A DNA stretch of 64,000 bases from Cynocephalus volans (Eukaryota; Chordata; Mammalia; Dermoptera; Cynocephalidae). Below, piece after piece: positions 11,701-23,983 of this stretch. The stretch covers positions 114,892,133 to 114,956,132 of the forward strand of contig NC_084463.1 of the NCBI RefSeq assembly GCF_027409185.1, in the 5' to 3' direction. Position 1 is the first letter of the stretch, and every line of letters starts with the position of its first letter. Below the pieces are notes generated by a model. The model ran no database searches and was not told where the DNA came from. It saw nothing but the letters and a program-made list of their open reading frames with translations. A program made the translations under genes and the position numbers.

Positions 11701-14700
11701 ACAAAGATTTATTTTTCACGGAGTAAAGAAATAGTTCTATAATCATGCATAACACAGGAATTGTGATCAGTCTTGAGGAGTCATTAATTGCAGTCTGGAG
11801 TGCAGAATCGGCTTATATCCAGGGACTTATCTTCTCCATGATCATGTTCACAGCAAGTTTTACTGAAATGCTTTTTATTAACTGGTCTTATATGGGACAC
11901 TGATTCCCATAGAAGAAGGGAAAGGAAAGTAACGAAATCCATTTTTTAAAATTCACGAATATCTTAAAATTCACACTTAAGTCTTTCCTATTTTGAAGCC
12001 TTCTTATGCTTGCAAATGATTTTCAAATGATTTTTATAAACATTCTTCTATTATGCTTCTGAAAACAGTAGATTAGAAGAAACAAAGTAAATAGTAGACT
12101 GAATTGTTATCAGAGATGATCATGCCAACAATGCCAGAAATGATATTTGACAATATGATAATGAAAAAGGAAACAATAATTATAAAATATGGTTGTAAGA
12201 AACCAAAAAGCACAGCAGTCTGGGATCATTTAGGGTAGGAAATATCAATCCCACACATCTCAAAGCCTGACAGCATCACATGTAGAGCCGCAGAGCACAT
12301 TAATTCATGTTCTTATTAAATGAACACTCTCATCAAAGAAGATTAAAGTTATTTTAAAAACATTTTAACTTAAGAGTGCAGAGGAAGTGTGTAGTGTTTT
12401 TCTGAAAGATTTGGCTAAGCTTCTAAATCAGGAAAAAACAAGAAAAACCACCAAACAACCTGACCCCAGCACTTGAAGGATTAACTTCAGTTATCTAGAA
12501 AATGTCCTTCAGGAGCCCTGACACCCTGACAATGACAACGAATGAGGCCTCACAGCCTTGGCTTGCCAGTGCTGTGGCCCAGATGCCCCAGCCCCTCTTC
12601 CTCTGGTTTTATAGGTCAGTGCTCTCAGAGGACACAAGAAGAAAGTCATCTAGCCTTTGCCTCCGAACCAAAATATAATTTTAATCATCATGGAATATAA
12701 GTTGAGAAATTCTTTGATATCATTTGTGGAGCTTGCCTACCTCTCAGAGTGAACCAACTAGACCTGCATCTGGGAACTGTATCTTGAGCCATCAAACTCA
12801 GCTCATTTTTTCCAACGACTTTGACAATATCTTCTGGTCTTCAGTAGAGGCATTTGTAGGTGGCTGGTGGTACAGATGGTTAATTTCTTTTGGGTTTTGG
12901 AGATCAGCATTTTAAGTGTGAGGTAGGAAGTGGAGAATTTTCTGTGCCTGCAGGAAATGGAGAGTCAGTCAGATTTCCCAAGGGAATACCTGCTTCCTAC
13001 TTTCTGCCTGTCCTCAATCCACCCTCCTCAGGCCTGCCTCTACTGGGGAGACTTAACCGAATGATTTGGCTCATAGTGGCCTCTGCCGCTGAGCCCCTCC
13101 AGCATTTATACTTATCATTTAACTCAGCATTCACCTTTCGGTGCTTTCTCCTTTTCATGAGTCATTTCAAGAGAGTGACCTTAGACTTCTGGAGGGTAGG
13201 ATCCCTGTCTATTCTCCTGAACCCCAACACCCTAATACATGGTTAGGCACACCGTGGGCCCTAAACCTATGCTGGATGATTGACTGGGTCTACCCTGAGA
13301 TAGTCTCCCCTGTCAAGACTTCTCTTTAGAGAGCCCTCTGAGGGAAGTATGTCAAGTGAATTTGTAGGCTCCAACAGAAGATGTATTTTGCCTCTAGGTG
13401 GATTTATCAGGCAACCATTCTGGAAAGCTTTTATATACAGCAAGACATGATGCTGTCCACAGAAAACTTGTTCTCAGAGAAGCAAGGGCCCACACATAAA
13501 TGCAGGTCTGAATCAAAGAAGCAAGTATGAGCCCTACTGTCTGAAGGACAGTGCTTCTCACCTCCTTTTCCTATATCTTCTGAGAATTGCGTACTTTTCT
13601 CATCAGGGGGATGGAGCAGTGATTCTCTTCATTACACACTATAATGCGTACTATGCACTATAATGCCTCCCACTACAATGACACACCCTTGCACCTCCTA
13701 GCTATACTTCTGGAAGGCATAGAATGACCTGGTATTATAGAAAGGTAGTGTAGGGTTGACATGGCACAACATTTATAGCAACTTTATAGAATTTCAAAAT
13801 TGGAAGGAACATGTGGAAGCATTAAATCCAAAAACTACATTTTACATATGTGGAAGCTGAGCCCCTGAGTAGACAAATGACTTGCTCAAGGTGATGTATT
13901 GAGTTGGTGGCAGGAACAACAACAAAGTGTATTGACTCCTAGAGCTGTGTACTCTGCATGTTTTCAGGCCAGCTCAGTTGTGTGAAAGTGAGTGTAAACC
14001 TAAGATTTGATAATGGGAGGCACTCCGATCTAATGTCATTTGCAGGTGTTTGAGTTCCAATTTAAGCAAAACAGATTGATTTGTTTAAGCAGATTTATCA
14101 ATACAGAATAAAATGTCAGAGAAATTTTCTGCTATTGCAAAATTTTTTTCTCCTTTACTTTAATCAATTTAATTATTTCAGAATTGTTATGATTTACTCT
14201 GAAATAAATGGGTAAATACATAATTTTCTGCTGTAAAACTGGAAGCTTCCCACAGAGTCTCTTTGGGTAATTTATGTACTGTCATTGTGCCTTTTATTAC
14301 AAATCAGTCTGGTCCAAGCAGAAAGACCTGGCCATATTTTCTTTTGAACACATTCATTGACCTAGAGAACCAGGTGTCTTAGCAAATATGGCAGAAATAT
14401 GAGAAGTCTAGGAACTAACATATTTTAGTAAAAAGCCTATGGTGGGATTGTATAAATGTTGATTTGTAGATTTAAACAAATCGGGAATATTATCATTGAA
14501 TTCAAGTTTAACAATTCATAGGCTATAAGTATCTCATTTTTAGTTTCAAGTTTTAGTTTGGGCACTTTTCATAGAATTTATGTGTTGACATCTTTAGAAC
14601 ACAATCTTACAATTAAGTTTATAATGAAACTTGCAGAATTTTCCTGTGTTTGCTTGTGATAAAGCTATATAAATACTGTAATGATGAACAGGATTTCTCC

Positions 14701-15557
14701 AGACAGGATTCTCTATGTCTGAAATAATTTCTTTCGTGTAGATTTTCAAAATTAGAATTATTAGATCACTGCTAGATCACTAAGCAGAATCACCATCTGG
14801 GTACCCTACTACCTGGATTGATGGTACCCCCAAAGACAAGTGCCATATTTCTCTCTGATAATATCCTAATATACAGCAGGCTAGCAATCATTTCCTTTCC
14901 TTTCTACCCTCTCTCTTAGTAGGCACTTTGATAGAAGGCTTTTGGCTCTCTCCTTTGAAAACCATAATCTCTGTACAGTTTGGAACACTGCAGTTAATTA
15001 GAGATCTTCAAACACTGTCAAGATAGAGGAAGCACCAAGCTTAAAAAAAATATTGTCTTGCTCACACATGAATTGATCCAAAAGCAGTATTTTAATGTAA
15101 GCTCTGAAATAGTTTTTCAGTAACTATTATCCTAGGGCAAATGAAAATTTTGAAAAAAAATGTATTTGGGCTACATGATATCTTACTCAATTTCAGAACT
15201 TCAAAATAAGCTCTCAGCTATGAACCTAGTAATAACCTATAACTTACATATAAATTTAAAATCAAATTTAAAACACTCATTTTGTCTCTGTAAAGTTTTG
15301 TGTGAGTGTAAGTATGTGTGTGTGTATTCTGGAAGTAATGGTATTAAATTTTCAAAGAAAACAACAATGTGTTTAAAATAGATATAATTAATTAATCCTC
15401 TCAGACTATTTTAAAATATATTGCAAAAAGGAACCTCCTCTATTTCATAATTAAATTTTGAGAATTGGTCATTACTGCCCAAATAAAAGTTATAAAAATA
15501 GTCAAATACCAAACTACAAGTAAGATAGTTATGGACATAATACTTTTACTATTAAAT
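11701..15557. other. Intergenic DNA; one MIR-like fragment
   Basis: The stretch at about 13790-13960 (ATTTCAAAATTGGAAGGAACATG, then GTGGAAGCTGAGCCCCTGAGTAGAC, ACTTGCTCAAGGTGATG) is a reversed MIR-type fragment. A short (TG)n lies near 15300-15325. No exon, RNA gene or other repeat was recognised in the rest, though old unique-looking repeat debris is likely. Confidence 0.4.
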
Positions 15558-15817
15558 AAGCTCTTTAAGCAGGGGAGGCGGAAGCTCAGCAGAGACCACA
15601 CACCCTGTGGTGCTGGTGAGTGACTCAGCAGCCTGGCCAAGTGCATGCTGACCAGAAAAGTGGCTCCCTGGAGAGGCCCAAGACCCAAGGCGACCATGTG
15701 CCTGAGGCACCAGCAGGCAACTGAGCAGACACTGAGGTAGCCATACCAAATTGGCAACCCCAGCAACATCCTAGCCAGACAATCGTGTCAAACCAGTAGA
15801 CTGACACCCCTGCCACA

Positions 15818-16690
15818 ATGACTAAACATCAAAGGAAAGATACCAGAAATATGAAAAATCAAGAAAGTACACCACCAAAGGGTAATAACTCTCAAGCTCT
15901 AGATCCTATAGAACAAGAAGCCCTTGAAATGTCTGACAAGGAATTTCAAGTGATAATTCTAAGGAAACTGAAGGAGATACAAGAAAACTCAGCTAGACAA
16001 CATGATGAAATGAGGAAAAGTATATAGGACCTGAAAGAAGAAATCTACAAGGAAATCAATGCCCTGAAAAAGAATGTAGCAGAGCTTGCTGAGCTGAAGA
16101 ATTCATTCAATGAAATAAAAAACACAACAGAGAGTTTAACCAGCAGGCTTGCAGAAGTAAAAGAGAGAACTTCTGACCTTGAAGATGGGCTGTTTGAAAT
16201 AACACAGGCAGACAAAGAAAAAAAAAAAAAAAGAAAAAAGAATTAAAAGCATTAAGGAAAATCTAAGAGAGATATCAGACAACCTTAAGCGCTCAAATAT
16301 CTGAGTCATGGGTATTCCAGAAAGGGAGGAAAAAAGAGATTTCATTGAAAACATATTCAACAACATAGTGGCAGAAAACATCCCAGTTATTGGAAAAGAC
16401 ACAGATCTTCAGATTCAGGAAGCTCAAAGTCCCCAAACATATTCAACCCAAAAAGGTCTTCTACAAGACACGTTATAGTCAAATTGGCAAAACTCAAAGA
16501 CAAAGAGAGAATCTTAAAAGCTGCAAGAGAGAAGCATCAAATCACCTATAAGGGAGCGCCAATCAGACTAACATCAGACTTTTCATCACAAACCATAAAA
16601 GCCAGAAAGGAATGGGATGATATATTCAAAATACTAAAAGACAGAGATTGCCAGCCAAGAATACTCTACCCTGCAAGGCTACACACACAA
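15818..16690 (+). pseudogene. L1 ORF1 remnant (nucleic-acid-binding chaperone), dead
   Basis: ORF1p is the trimeric RNA-binding protein of L1. The ATG at 15818 opens a frame matching the copy at 32808. A CAG-to-TAG change stops it at 16025-16027. The coiled-coil region continues readable as LKEEIYKEINALKKNVAELA and is then shifted by an expanded A-run near 16217-16240. The C-terminal domain is again readable from 16484 (KLKDKERILKAAREKHQITY...DFSSQTIKARKEWDDIFKIL). The frame ends at a deletion junction near 16682, where ORF1 text passes straight into ORF2 text. No functional protein is possible. Confidence 0.85.
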
Positions 16691-18830
16691 GCTCCCAAAA
16701 CTGAGCCAAGAAAATGTAGAAAATCTGAACAGACCAATAACAATAAAGAAGATTGAAGCTGTTATCAGAAGGCTCCCAACAAAGAACAGCCCAGGACCAG
16801 ATGGATTCACAGCAGAATTTTACCAAACATTCAAAGGGGAATTGACACCAATTCTTTACAAACTATTCCAAAAGATTGAAATAGAGGCAAATCTCCCAAA
16901 CTCATTTTATGAAGCAAACATCATCCTGATACCAAAATCAGGTAAAGATACAACTAAAAAAGAAAACTACAGGCTGATATCCTTCATGAATACAGATGCA
17001 AAAATCCTCAATAAAATACTAGCTAACAGAATACAGAAACACATATGTAAAATTATACACCATGATCATGTGGGATTCATCCCAGGGATGCAAGGTTGGT
17101 TCAACATACACAAATCAATAAATGTGGTACACCATATTAATAAACTCAAACACAAGGACCATATGATCATCTCTATGGATGCTAAAAAAGCATTTGATAA
17201 AATTCAACATTCATTCATGACAAAGATCCTCTATAAGTTAGGTATAGATGGAAAGTATCTCAACATAATTAAAGCCATATATGATAAACCTATTGCCAAT
17301 ATCATCCTGAATGGGGAAAAGCTGAAAGCTTTTCCTTTAAGGACAGGAACTAGACATGGAAGCCCACTCTCACCACTCCTATTCAGCATAGTGTTGGAAG
17401 TACTAGCCAGAGCAATCAGAGAAGAGAAGGAAATAAAGGGCATCCAGATTGGAAAAGATGAAGTCAAACTGTCTCTGTTTGCAGATGACATGATCCTATA
17501 TATCGAACAGCCTAAAGCCTCTACAAAAAACTCTTGAAGTTGATAAATCATTTCAGCAAAGTAGCAGGATACAAAATCAACACACAAAAATCAGTAGCAT
17601 TTCTATTCTCCAGTAGTGAACATACAGAAAGAGAAATCAAGAAGGCTTGCCCATTTACAATAGCCACCAAAAAAATAAAATACTTAGTAATAGAGTTAAC
17701 CAAGGATGTGAAAAATCTCTACAATGAGAAATACAAACTACTGTTGAGAGAAATTAAAAAGGACACAAGAAGATGGAAGGATATCCCATGCTCTTGGATT
17801 GGAAGAATCAACATTGTGAAAATGTCCATACTACCCAACGTCATATACAAATTCAATGAAATTCCCATCAAAATTCCAAAGACATTTTTCTCAGAAATGG
17901 AAAAAAACTATCCAGACATTTATATGGAACAACAAAAGACCACACATAGCCAAAGCAATTCTGAGCAAAAAAAATAAAGCTGGAGGCATAACACTACCTG
18001 ACTTTTAACTATACTAAAAAGCTATAATAACAAAACAGCATGGTACTGGCATAAAAACAGACATAGTGATCAATGGAATAGAACAGAGAATCCAGAAATC
18101 AACCCACACACCTACAGCCATCTGATCTTTGACAAAGGCACCAAGCCTATACACTGGGGAAGAGACTGCCTCTTCAGCAAATGGTGCTGGGATAACTGGA
18201 TATCCATATGCAGGAGAATGAAACTAGACCCATACCTCTCACCATATACTAAAGTCAACTCAAAATGGATTAAAGAATTAAATATACACCCTGAAACAAT
18301 AAAACTTCCTAAAGAAAACATAGGAGAAACACTTCAGGAAATAGGACTGGACACAGCCTTCATGAATATCTCACCCCAATTAGGATGGCTAATATCCAAA
18401 AGACTGTGAATGATAAATGCTGGCGAGGTTGCAGAGAAAAAGGAACTCTCCTACACTGTTGGTGGGACTGCAAAATGGTGCAGCCTCTATGGAAAATGGT
18501 ACGGAGATTCCTCAAACAATTGCAGATAGATCTACCATATGACCCAGCTATCCCACTGCTGGGAATATACCCAGAGGAATGGAAATCATCAAGTCGAAGG
18601 TATACCTGTTCCCCAATGTTCATTGCAGCACTATTTACAATAGCTAAGAGTTGGAACTAGCCCAAATGTCCATCATCAGATGAGTGGATTAGGGAACTGT
18701 GGTATATCTACACAATGGAATACTACTCTGCTATAAAAAGAATGAAATACTGGCATTTGCAATGACATGGATGGACCTAGAGAGAAGTATATTAAGTGAA
18801 ACAAGTCAGGTACAGAAAGAGAAATATCAC
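16683..18830 (+). pseudogene. L1 ORF2 remnant (reverse transcriptase and C-terminal Cys domain)
   Basis: ORF2p supplies endonuclease and reverse transcriptase. Here the endonuclease is gone, removed by the deletion at about 16682. RT blocks are open at 16842-17537 with the catalytic [13 protein letters not shown] near 17478-17515. The frame shifts at about 17536 and continues at 17534-17977 and 18218-18409. A second deletion near 18367 jumps from TDFMN-type sequence to the segment before CWRGC. The C-terminal Cys motif is readable as CWRGCREKGTLLHCWWDCK around 18418-18475 (18385-18660). The copy is non-coding, but the family is unmistakable. Confidence 0.87.
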
Positions 18831-19068
18831 ATGTTCTCACTTATTTGTGGGAGCTAAAAATAAAGAAATAAATACACAAATAAACTGGTGTGGGGGGAGG
18901 GAAGAAGACACAACAATCACAATTCCTTGAAGTTGATACAACAAGCAAACAGAAAGGACATTGTTGGGAGGGAGGGGGGAGAGGAAAGAGGGAGGGAGGT
19001 TTCGGTAATGTGCCGCAATAATCAACCACATTGTATATTGACAAAATAAAAAAATAAAATAAAATAAA

Positions 19069-19071
<3 letters not shown>

Positions 19072-19139
<68 letters not shown>
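19072..19139. repeat. (TA)n microsatellite
   Basis: About 34 uninterrupted TA units directly follow the A-rich tail of the L1 (AAAATAAAATAAAATTTATA). It probably grew out of that tail. Confidence 0.97.
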
Positions 19140-19142
<3 letters not shown>

Positions 19143-19338
19143 AAAAGACAGAAGGATTTGCTTCCCCACCCCCACCTCTCTTTCTCTGTTCTCCATCAAG
19201 TGAGAGTACAACAAGATAGCCACCTACAAACCTGGAAGAGGGCCCTCACCAGACACTTGATCTGCTGGCGCCATGATCTTAGACTTCCTATCCTCCAGAA
19301 TTGTGAGAAATAAATGTTTATTGTTAAAAAAAAAAAAA
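19140..19338 (+). other. 3'-transduced segment ending in AATAAA and a 13-A tail
   Basis: This non-L1 DNA lies between the L1 tail and the right-hand target repeat. Its 3' half (GATCTGCTGGCGCCATGATCT, TCCAGAATTGTGAGAAATAAA) looks like the 3' part of a MaLR LTR. It carries AATAAA at 19309-19314, with A13 at 19326-19338 about 11 nt downstream. The simplest reading is L1 read-through at its source locus to the next poly(A) site, followed by insertion here. Confidence 0.72.
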
Positions 19339-19444
19339 GAAGCTCTTTAAAATGTATAAGAAAACCTTTGAAATCCCAAGAAATTTTTAAACAAAGGCCA
19401 TGAGTAAATATATAATGCATCACAGAGGAATTACAATGGGTTAA

Positions 19445-20005
19445 CAAACATAATGAAAATATATAGCCTCACTCATAATAAAAAATGCAAAATAAAACAT
19501 CTCTGAAATTTATAGCAACTATATGCAGAAAAACCAGAAATCGAACACAACCTAGGAGACTCAGTAAATAACTGGTATATTCATGCAATGGAATACCATA
19601 CTACTCAGCAATAAAAGAGGGAGGAAAGGCTGCTGGTACATGAAACAACGTGGATGAATCTCAAAAATATTATGCTGAATGAAAGAATTCTTATCTCAAA
19701 GAGTACATATATTGTATAATTCCATTTATAATGGAGTTATGAAACTGGACCAAGTAAACTGATTTGAAAAATTGAAAACAGTAGTTGTCTCTGGGAGGAG
19801 GGTCAGGTATTGGGGACAGGACTTGATGGAAAGGGGCAGGAGGCAGCTTTTTAGCATAATGGTAAAGCCTAGTATCTTGATAGTGGTTTACGTTTCAAGG
19901 GTGTATATGCATTTGTCAAAACTCATCAGATTGTACACTTAAGATGTATACATTTCATTGTATTGAAATTTTACCTTAAAAATACCAGTAAGCAAATATT
20001 GAACT
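19445..20005 (+). mobile_element. Old L1M 3' end
   Basis: The typical ancient L1 tail is present: ATGCAATGGAATACCATACTACTCAGCAATAAAA, GTGGATGAATCTCAAAAATA, GTTGTCTCTGGGAGGAGGG, CATTTGTCAAAACTCATCAG and TACACTTAAGATGTATACATTTCATTGTAT. This is the L1MC/L1ME type and much older than the L1 at 15.6 kb. Confidence 0.75.
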
Positions 20006-20389
20006 CTTTCTAATGATAGGCATACAAAGGGTTTAGTGGTGAAGTGTTCTTTTGAGTGCAACTTACTTTGAAATACATTTAAAAGAATATGCATTGATGC
20101 ATGTACAGAGATAAATATCTACATATGTGTTAAAGCACTTATAGCAAAATGTTGAAGTCTAGACATGTGGATACATGAGTATCCACTGTACATTTCTTCA
20201 GTTTTTCTGAATGTTTCAATTTTTTTCTTAGTAAATTGCAGATTAAAACAGCTCTGAAGTGCTATTTTGCCTACAAAATAAGCAAAAGATATTCTAAAAA
20301 TATTTTTAAAGATATAATGAACAAAAGGATATTTAAAATAACAATATACAATAATGACCATGATGCATGAAACTGGGACTCTCTTGTTT

Positions 20390-20880
20390 ATTGATATAAT
20401 TTTTTTGGAAAACAATTTTGCAATTTGTAACCAATGCCATAAAAATAAATGGCCTACCTCATCCAATAATTCCCCATAGAGAAATCTACACCAAAGAAAT
20501 GATCTGAAACATAAACAATTTAATAAAGAATGATGTTCACTATAACATATTTACGTAGCAATAAATTAGAAACCTAACTGTCCAACAATAAATCAATAGA
20601 TAAGTTTGTTTGTATCCCTCGTTTCCACAGAAAATTTGAGGTGTTGGTAATAAAATTATATACAATGAAAAAGTGAAATAGACACAGAAATAACGGCTGA
20701 TAAGGGAAATAAAATCATTAAGTAAAATACATCTGCCCTTGAAACATTACATGTTTGTATAGTTACAAAGGATAGCTATAAAATAATGCAGTTTCACTGA
20801 AGAGATCTGTGATATGATGTTAGGTACAAAGTAGACAACAAATGTGTATATATATGCATACCATCATTACAGCTATGAAA
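20390..20880 (+). mobile_element. Second old L1M 3'-end remnant
   Basis: Decayed L1M text: CCTCATCCAATAATTCCCCATAGAG, TGTTCACTATAACATATTTACGTAGCAATAAATTAGAAACC, CAACAATAAATCAATAGATAAG, with the end near AATGTGTATATATATGCATACCATC. Boundaries are approximate. The stretch 20006-20389 holds similar low-grade remnants. Confidence 0.5.
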
Positions 20881-21449
20881 AAGTGTTGCATGTCTGAAGC
20901 TGTTGGTAGTGAATACGGTCACGTACTGCCCAAATCTTGATTTCAAGACTGAGACTTACATTTCTCCAGCTCCTAAGAATATGGGTGGCTGATAGGTCTC
21001 AGATGAGTCACTTTATGAGAACCGCTTTCTGCTGGAGGAAGTTGTCTTGCTCAACGTCTGGGTTTCTCCCCGGGAATAAGTCTCGTAGAATGTATAGTTG
21101 AGGGCAGGACTGGCTACATAACTTGCAGAGTCCAGTGAAAAATGAAAATGCGAGGGCCCTTGTTCCAAAATTATTAAGAATTTCAAGACAGGAACAGCAA
21201 AGGATTAAACCCACAGAACGGTTTCGATTTGCTAGACCCGAGCCAAATTTGTCCACACACATCTCCCTAGCGCTCTCTGCATGTAGGACAACTTGCCTGT
21301 GACAGGGTAGCTTTTATTCTGGAGGTCTGAAGAAGTACTGGACCGTCAGTACACGGGATTTTAGGGTGAGCAGGCTTCTGAGAATGAAATCCGTTCGCCT
21401 AGCGCTTTTTCTGGGCACCATTTGCTTAGAGCCAGCCTTTGGAAAGACG

Positions 21450-22750
21450 GCCTTTCTGAGTCGAGGTCGCCAAGGGTCAATGAAGACATCAAAACAGCGC
21501 CCCCTGCGGGCAGCAAAGGAGTGACAGCCAGCCGACTGGCTGACCCCAGGGCGTAGCCGCCGCCGAGGATCAGCAGCCCCGGGTGTGAGGACCGCCTGCT
21601 CCGCCCTGGAGCCCACTGAGTCTGGCCCGACCCCAGCAGGGCTCCTGCTCCTGTCATGCCTTCTTCTCAGGCCCGTGGAGCCCACGGAGCCCGCGGGAGC
21701 CGGGGCCAGGAGACGGCGGGGCGCGCGGTACTCTCGAATCTTCACTCGGCGCGGGGGCCCGAGCCTTAAGAAGCATCCAGTCTGGAAAGAAATTTCATTT
21801 GCAGGGAGCGGAGAGGGCGTGTGTGCAGTACGATGGTCTGTGCTTACGGGACGTGAATGCCAAGGCAGAGTCTGTTGGCGGCGTGTGTGTGGGTTCTGTT
21901 GAGTGCTGGCGTCACAATGAATGAGTTAGTGAGTAGGCAGATGGCTGGGAGGCAGCGAGCTCCTGTGTCGTGTGCATTTCATATACCGCGGGCCTGGGTG
22001 AGTCCGGGTGCACCCGCTGAGAGGGCTTGTCTGCTGAGTGTGACACCTGGTGAGCTTTGGGCCTGCAGCGCCTCCTGCGTTCCGCTAGAGGGCTCTGGAG
22101 GACGGGCTGGGGTGCGTCCGGGCCTCTGGCCCAGGAAGGCGGCAGCAGGTGAGCCAGCTCTGACTGGCGGGTCCCGGGGGATTCCGCAAACAGAAGCCAG
22201 CGGCTCAAGGCAGCTGTGCAGTCTTTGGAGGAGCTGCCCTAGCCCCGATGGATGGGCGGGAGTGTGTGTGTGTGTATTGAGGGGCAGCCAGCCGGCTCTA
22301 GGCTGCAGTGAGGGGTGGCTTGTTACTCAGAAGAGGCACCAAAGTGGGTTTCAGTTCTCCTGCGTGGGCCGTCTGGGCGGTGCTGTCCTGGGCAGAACGC
22401 GAACCCCAGGAGAGGCGCTACCACTGCTGAGCTAGCCCGAAGGTGTCACATGATCTTTCCATCAGCTCGGTCTCTGGTCTACGTCTCCCCTGGTCTCTGT
22501 TTCAGAGGCTGCCAGTCTCTCGCTGGGTAAATTCGGTTCCGGTCATCTTCCAGTCGGCTCTAATTCCCCTCCTCCTGTCGGCTGCTGGGCACCTCCCTCG
22601 GAGGCGAGCTCGCTGTTTGCGGAGGCCACGTCTGCGTCCGTCTGCGTCGGAATCGACCTGCAGGGCACGCAGCATCCTTTGCGCTTTGCAAGACCCAGTT
22701 CGGTGGAAACCCGAACTTAGTCCAAAGCTTCGGTGTGCCCCTTGACAACA
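21450..22750. promoter_or_regulatory. CpG island; candidate promoter and first exon of the calcitonin/CGRP-like pseudogene
   Basis: About 1.3 kb of GC- and CpG-rich DNA stand between AT-rich flanks. It ends about 1.7 kb upstream of exon 2 of the dead calcitonin/CGRP-family gene and on the correct side. CALCA-type genes have a CpG-rich promoter and a non-coding exon 1 at about this distance. I could not pick out exon 1 itself, and the open frames inside look like GC-driven chance frames. Confidence 0.5.
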
Positions 22751-23472
22751 GCCCCTAAATCACGGCAGCGCGGCAGACTACAATGGAAGATGGGCCTGGC
22801 CTTCTGGAGACGGATGAGGCCAGGGTCTGAGTTCAGGTAAAGCTGCAATAATCAGCTCCTGCGGAGGGCGGGGCTGTCTGCGAGCAGAAGCCCCAGGCTC
22901 AGTACCTGTCATTAAACGTCCCTTGTCCCTCACACCAGGAAGGTGCAAGGCGAATGTGTGTGTGTGTTTCTCTGGGTTATTGAAATTAACAACCGTGCAC
23001 TAGGAAGGATAGTTCCAGATTGCTCAATACCTGAGAAGGCAGACAAGGAGCCTTCCTTCTTCAGCCTGATGAGGCTTCTGTGTGGAGCAGACCCACGGGA
23101 TGGGGCTCAGGTCCTCCAACTCTGAGCAAAACCGGAAATCCTCAGGCCTGGACACCCTTCTGCGCTTTCAAACTTCCAAACCATTTTCATTCATGGGCCC
23201 CATCGAACTTCAAGGCCGCTCATTGCTGCAGAGAAAAGAGAGTGGGTGGGGGGTGCGGGGGTCCAGTTACTTCGCTGAGGTCACAGGCACAGAGGCAGTA
23301 CTGGAAACCTGGTCTGTGGCCACTCTGCCACACCCAACCTCTTGGGGAGGGCCCCAAAAGACAATCTAGGAGGACCCCACAAGATACTTTAGGGAATCCC
23401 CTGCACAAATGAAGAGCAGTGTGGACCCCAGAGATTTAAGTTCCTAAGAAGAAGGCAAACTATAGGAGAGTG

Positions 23473-23983
23473 TGAAGGTTAATTCTAGGTGTCAACTTGG
23501 TTAGATGAAGCAATGCTGAGAAACCTAGTAAAGCTATCTTCTTAGGTGTGTATGAGGGTGTTGCCAGCAGAGATTAGCATGAGAGCCCAAGTGGACTGGG
23601 TGGGAAAGACCCACCCTCAATGTGGGTGGAAACCGTCCAATCCGCTGGGGGTCCAGAGAGAACAAAAGACAAAGGAAAAAGGTGAAGCTCTCTCTTTATC
23701 CGCTGGAGCTGGGATACGCTCTTCTCTCCTGTCCGTGGACATCAGAGCTCGAGACTCTTCAGCTTTTGGGTTCCAGGACTTACACCAAGGACACCATCAG
23801 CTTCCCTTGTTTTGAGGCCTTTGGACTTGGACTGGGCCACGCTACCAGCATTCAGTTTATAGATGGCCTATCGTGGGACTTTTCTTCATAGTCATGTGAG
23901 CTAATCCCCCTAATAAATCCCTCTCATATAATTATATCCTATTCATTCTGTCTCTCTGGAGAACGCTGACTAATACAGAGGGG
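23473..23983 (+). mobile_element. ERVL (MLT2-type) solo LTR
   Basis: About 510 bp begin near TGAAGGTTAATTCTAGGTGTCAACTTGG and end GGAGAACGCTGACTAATACAG. Internal GGTGGAAACCGTCCAAT, CTTTTGGGTTCCAGGACTTACAC, GGCCTTTGGACTTGGACTGG and CCCTAATAAATCCCTCTCAT fit ERVL-type LTRs. No internal viral sequence is present. It lies in the presumed intron 1 of the calcitonin/CGRP-like pseudogene. Confidence 0.68.

Larger units (their letters stand above)
15558..19350 (+). mobile_element. Internally deleted L1 with 3' transduction, bounded by 11-bp target duplications
   Basis: The 11-bp repeat AAGCTCTTTAA flanks the insertion (15558-15568 and 19340-19350). In between, in order, are the end of an L1 5' UTR, a broken ORF1, a junction into ORF2 with about 1.6 kb missing, ORF2 reverse transcriptase, a second gap of about 0.35 kb, the ORF2 Cys-rich end and a 3' UTR. 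After these come an A-rich tail with an expanded (TA)n, about 190 bp of unrelated DNA and a 13-A tail. The target repeats enclose the unrelated DNA as well, so it came in with the L1. Sequence is close to the L1 at 31.3 kb, so both belong to one family. Confidence 0.9.

Noticed and set aside
21314..22745. Frames of 98-192 codons in the CpG island
   Set aside because: GC-rich, overlapping on both strands, no recognisable domain, no splice context. Chance frames are more likely.
23473..23983. An exon of the calcitonin/CGRP-like gene (89-codon frames)
   Set aside because: The interval is an ERVL-type LTR from end to end.
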